Shown here: positions 62,246 through 64,000 of the stretch, one piece after another | Numbering within the stretch: position 1 is the stretch's first letter | Layout of the letters: every line of letters begins with the position of its first letter | NCBI GenBank assembly: GCA_001899685.1 | Contig: MKWG01000046.1 | Span: 124,001 to 188,000, forward strand | Source of the DNA: Sphingobacteriales bacterium 44-15 | GTDB lineage: Bacteria; Bacteroidota; Bacteroidia; Chitinophagales; Chitinophagaceae | Reading direction: 5' to 3' | DNA: 64,000 nt | Made by a program: the position numbers and the translations under genes | The notes under the pieces: model-generated | Databases searched by the model: none | What the model was told of the DNA's origin: nothing | The model's input: only the letters and a program-made list of their open reading frames with translations

Positions 62246-63412
62246 ATGATACGTTGTCCTAAATGCAGCCAGGTACATGCCATTAACCGTTCGGGGATGG
62301 TGCGTGGGAAACAGCGGTACTATTGTAAGGAATGCAACGTTTATTTTACGCTCAGCGAAAATGTTCCGGTAGTAACGGAAGAAGCTGCTGTTCGTAAAAA
62401 GCACATGACAACCATAGCGGATATTGCGCAAGCGCTCAATATTTCCAAATCCACCGTATCGCGCGCCCTGCACGAGCATAGCGATATTAACCCTGCCACT
62501 AAAAAAGCAGTAATGGAAATGGCGCAGCAGCTTGACTATACTCCCAACCTGCTGGCGCAAAGCCTGGTGCGCAGCCGCAGCAATACCATCGGCATCATTG
62601 TACCGGAACTGGTTACCTATTTTTTCCCTACGGTAATAATAGGTGCTACGGAAGTCGCCACGGAAGCGGGCTATAATGTTGTGATCTGCCAGTCGCAGGA
62701 ATCATTAAAAAGTGAAATCGCTAATGTGAATGTATTGCTGGCGAGCAGGGTAGAAGGTGTGCTGGTATCGATGACGAGAGAAACCGGCACCTTTGATCAT
62801 TTTCGCAGCTTTGAACGGCATGGCGTGCCGATGGTATTCTATAACCGTGTTTGCGATGAGTTGAACAGCCCTAAAGTTTTAGTGAACGATTATGAAGGCG
62901 CTTTTAAAGCCACCGAACATCTTATTAAGAACGGATATAAGCGCATTGCCCATATCGGAGGTCCGTCAAATCTCCGCTTAAGCTTTAACCGGCTCAACGG
63001 TTATACGGATGCATTGAAGCGGTATGGTTTTCCTGTGAAGGATGAGCTGATCGTGAAGAGTGATCTTTCGAGGCAGGGCTCTGTCAGATGCGCCAAACGG
63101 CTGCTGGGGCTGCCCGAACCTCCTGACGCTGTTTTTTGTGTAAATGATCCTACCGCTATTCAACTGATGCTGGTGGCAAAAAGTATGGGGATTTCTATTC
63201 CCGGAGCATTGGGCGTAGTAGGATTCAGCAACGATCCCATAGCTGCCGTTATTGAACCTTCACTGACGACAATTGAACAGCCTGTGGCTGAAATGGGAAG
63301 AGTAGCGATGCAACTGCTTATAGATACATTGAAAGATGAGCATGTGGAAAGCAATCCTGCGTTTATATCTCTTGGTACAAAACTTATTAAGAGGGGATCT
63401 TCACAAAGATGA
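62246..63412 (+). CDS. LacI/GalR-type regulator with an extra N-terminal zinc ribbon
   Basis: A 388-residue protein. Residues 1-36 form a four-cysteine ribbon, CPKC ... YYCKEC with C4, C7, C27 and C30, that resembles the N-terminal zinc ribbon of IS1-type InsA transposase proteins. From M54 a normal LacI family protein follows: HTH MTTIADIAQALNISKSTVSRALHEH, hinge region TPNLLAQSLVRSRSNTIGIIVPEL, then the periplasmic-binding-like effector domain (SRVEGVLVSMTRETG, YKRIAHIGGPSN, PDAVFCVNDPTAIQ, LGVVGFSNDPIA). A standard LacI protein would start at M54 (62405). The box at 62207 and the conserved cysteine spacing support the longer start. It probably senses a sugar from the divergent operon. Confidence 0.85.
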   Translation: MIRCPKCSQVHAINRSGMVRGKQRYYCKECNVYFTLSENVPVVTEEAAVRKKHMTTIADIAQALNISKSTVSRALHEHSDINPATKKAVMEMAQQLDYTPNLLAQSLVRSRSNTIGIIVPELVTYFFPTVIIGATEVATEAGYNVVICQSQESLKSEIANVNVLLASRVEGVLVSMTRETGTFDHFRSFERHGVPMVFYNRVCDELNSPKVLVNDYEGAFKATEHLIKNGYKRIAHIGGPSNLRLSFNRLNGYTDALKRYGFPVKDELIVKSDLSRQGSVRCAKRLLGLPEPPDAVFCVNDPTAIQLMLVAKSMGISIPGALGVVGFSNDPIAAVIEPSLTTIEQPVAEMGRVAMQLLIDTLKDEHVESNPAFISLGTKLIKRGSSQR

Positions 63413-63425
63413 TGCTGCTGGGTTA

Positions 63426-63513
63426 ATCGTGAAACGTGAAACGTCAGAAGTCAGACCTGATTGCCGACAGGCAGGCGTGAAAATATCACCTCTCACTTTT
63501 CACCTTTCACGAT
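63426..63513. repeat. Dispersed intergenic repeat with ATCGTGAAA inverted ends
   Basis: ATCGTGAAACGTGAAACG on the left is mirrored by TTTTCACCTTTCACGAT on the right. The centre carries GATTGCCGACAGGCAGGC, another word seen at 16340 and elsewhere. It fills the gap between the LacI-type and Rdx genes. Confidence 0.7.
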
Positions 63514-63528
63514 AGTCTTAATTTAACA

Positions 63529-63861
63529 CTACACCCCTGTGGCCTTATCTGAATGCCCCAGCGATTTTCCGGGGTTGACTATATCCCTGATGCGCTGCTT
63601 CAGGTTTTTTATTTCAGGAAACCCGTTTTCTCTTTTCCGGTGAAACACAACTGTATCATTTGTGCTTATTGTATACCTGCCATTCACGGCTGATGGCACC
63701 AGCAGCACGCCTTTAATATCTCCCGTAAAAGTGGTGAGCAGCTCCTGTGCCATATAGGCGGCGCGCAGCATCCAGCCGCATTTGGGACAGTATTCTATTG
63801 TAATGATATATTGTTCCGGGTTACCTGCCGGATCTTTTTCTTGTTGTTTTCCGCTGTTCAT
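63529..63861 (-). CDS. Rdx/SelW-like (SelT/SelW/SelH) family protein
   Basis: A 110-residue thioredoxin-like protein of the Rdx family. The redox motif is CPKC in EYCPKCGWMLRAAYMAQELLTTF, so this is the cysteine rather than selenocysteine form. VLLVPSAVNGRYTISTNDTVVFHRK matches the family's second strand and the FHR region. The C-terminus is longer than usual. Redox partner proteins are unknown. It may overlap the end of an upstream gene by about 41 bp. Confidence 0.78.
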   Translation of the reverse strand: MNSGKQQEKDPAGNPEQYIITIEYCPKCGWMLRAAYMAQELLTTFTGDIKGVLLVPSAVNGRYTISTNDTVVFHRKRENGFPEIKNLKQRIRDIVNPGKSLGHSDKATGV

Positions 63862-64000
63862 ATATTTCGCTTGCAGGAGTTAAAAGGTTTTCGTCGTCGT
63901 TTTTCTTTTTGATGAAGATGGTTTTGTACAGCGCCTGCTGATTATTCTGACGGGATATTACCGTGATGCTCACCTTTTCCTCCCTTGAGTCGAAAGGAAG
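63821..64000 (-). CDS. Possible 3' end of a gene entering from the right edge
   Basis: On the minus strand one frame stays open from the window edge to a TAA at 63823-63821; the other two close early. It reads VSITVISRQNNQQALYKTIF and onwards with a charged tail. It would overlap the Rdx gene by 41 bp. The composition is plausible but no family is recognised, and the true length is outside the window. Confidence 0.3.
   Translation of the reverse strand, partial: LPFDSREEKVSITVISRQNNQQALYKTIFIKKKNDDENLLTPASEIYEQRKTTRKRSGR

Overview
The window looks like chromosome of a Bacteroidota bacterium, most likely in or near the Chitinophagaceae. The evidence is a SusC/SusD pair, a T9SS-type C-terminal sorting domain on a chondroitinase-like lyase, TAnnTTTG (-7) promoter boxes, flexirubin/aryl-polyene type genes including a tyrosine ammonia-lyase that strongly resembles the Flavobacterium johnsoniae enzyme, and YpdA (bacillithiol). 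No rRNA, tRNA, CRISPR array, intact insertion sequence or prophage was recognised.

Layout. 1-10 kb: the 3' end of a secreted PL8 lyase, lepA, aconitase, a PspC-like protein, an LEA2 lipoprotein, WbqC, an aldose epimerase-like protein and a TylF-like methyltransferase. 10.1-16.2 kb: aryl-polyene locus A (PaaK-like ligase, tyrosine ammonia-lyase, FabG, ketosynthase, ACP, LpxL-like acyltransferase). 16.3-36.8 kb: mainly housekeeping and cell-envelope genes (tsaD, FtsX/MacB-type permease, topA, hydrolase, DUF2520 protein, dgt, DUF4838 protein, several lipoproteins and small proteins, serine beta-lactamase-like protein, PlsC, SPFH protein, ypdA, queE, folD, aminotransferase). 36.96-47.7 kb: aryl-polyene locus B, about 14 co-directional genes with three ketosynthase-type genes plus a small KS-like protein, a second ACP, two hotdog proteins, a thioesterase, a methyltransferase, a WxWxIP flavin halogenase, a NodB-type deacetylase and LolA. 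48.3-62.1 kb: a small membrane protein, then a six-gene minus-strand carbohydrate operon (SusC, SusD, GH2, FAD oxidoreductase, toroid-like secreted protein, SLC5 symporter). Divergent from it, at 62.2 kb, is a LacI-type regulator with an extra N-terminal zinc ribbon. The right end holds a Rdx/SelW-like protein.

How the genes work together. Loci A and B, about 20 kb apart, together encode most steps of an aryl polyene of flexirubin type: TAL makes the aromatic acid, the ligase activates it, ketosynthases, ACPs, FabG and dehydratases extend it, and the methyltransferase and halogenase probably decorate the ring. I see no DarA/DarB (dialkylresorcinol) genes and no MMPL exporter here, so the product may be an aryl polyene, or a flexirubin finished by genes elsewhere. 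The right-hand locus is a polysaccharide or glycoside utilisation operon, probably controlled by the zinc-ribbon LacI protein through repeated GCAAACGATACC half-sites.

Two genome-scale patterns stand out. Several genes carry a -7 box exactly four (or five) bases before the ATG, which predicts leaderless mRNAs. Many intergenic gaps contain members of a dispersed GTGAAACG/CGTTTCAC repeat family, some with near-perfect inverted ends. There is also a 42-bp zero-loop perfect palindrome over the stop codon of the permease gene.
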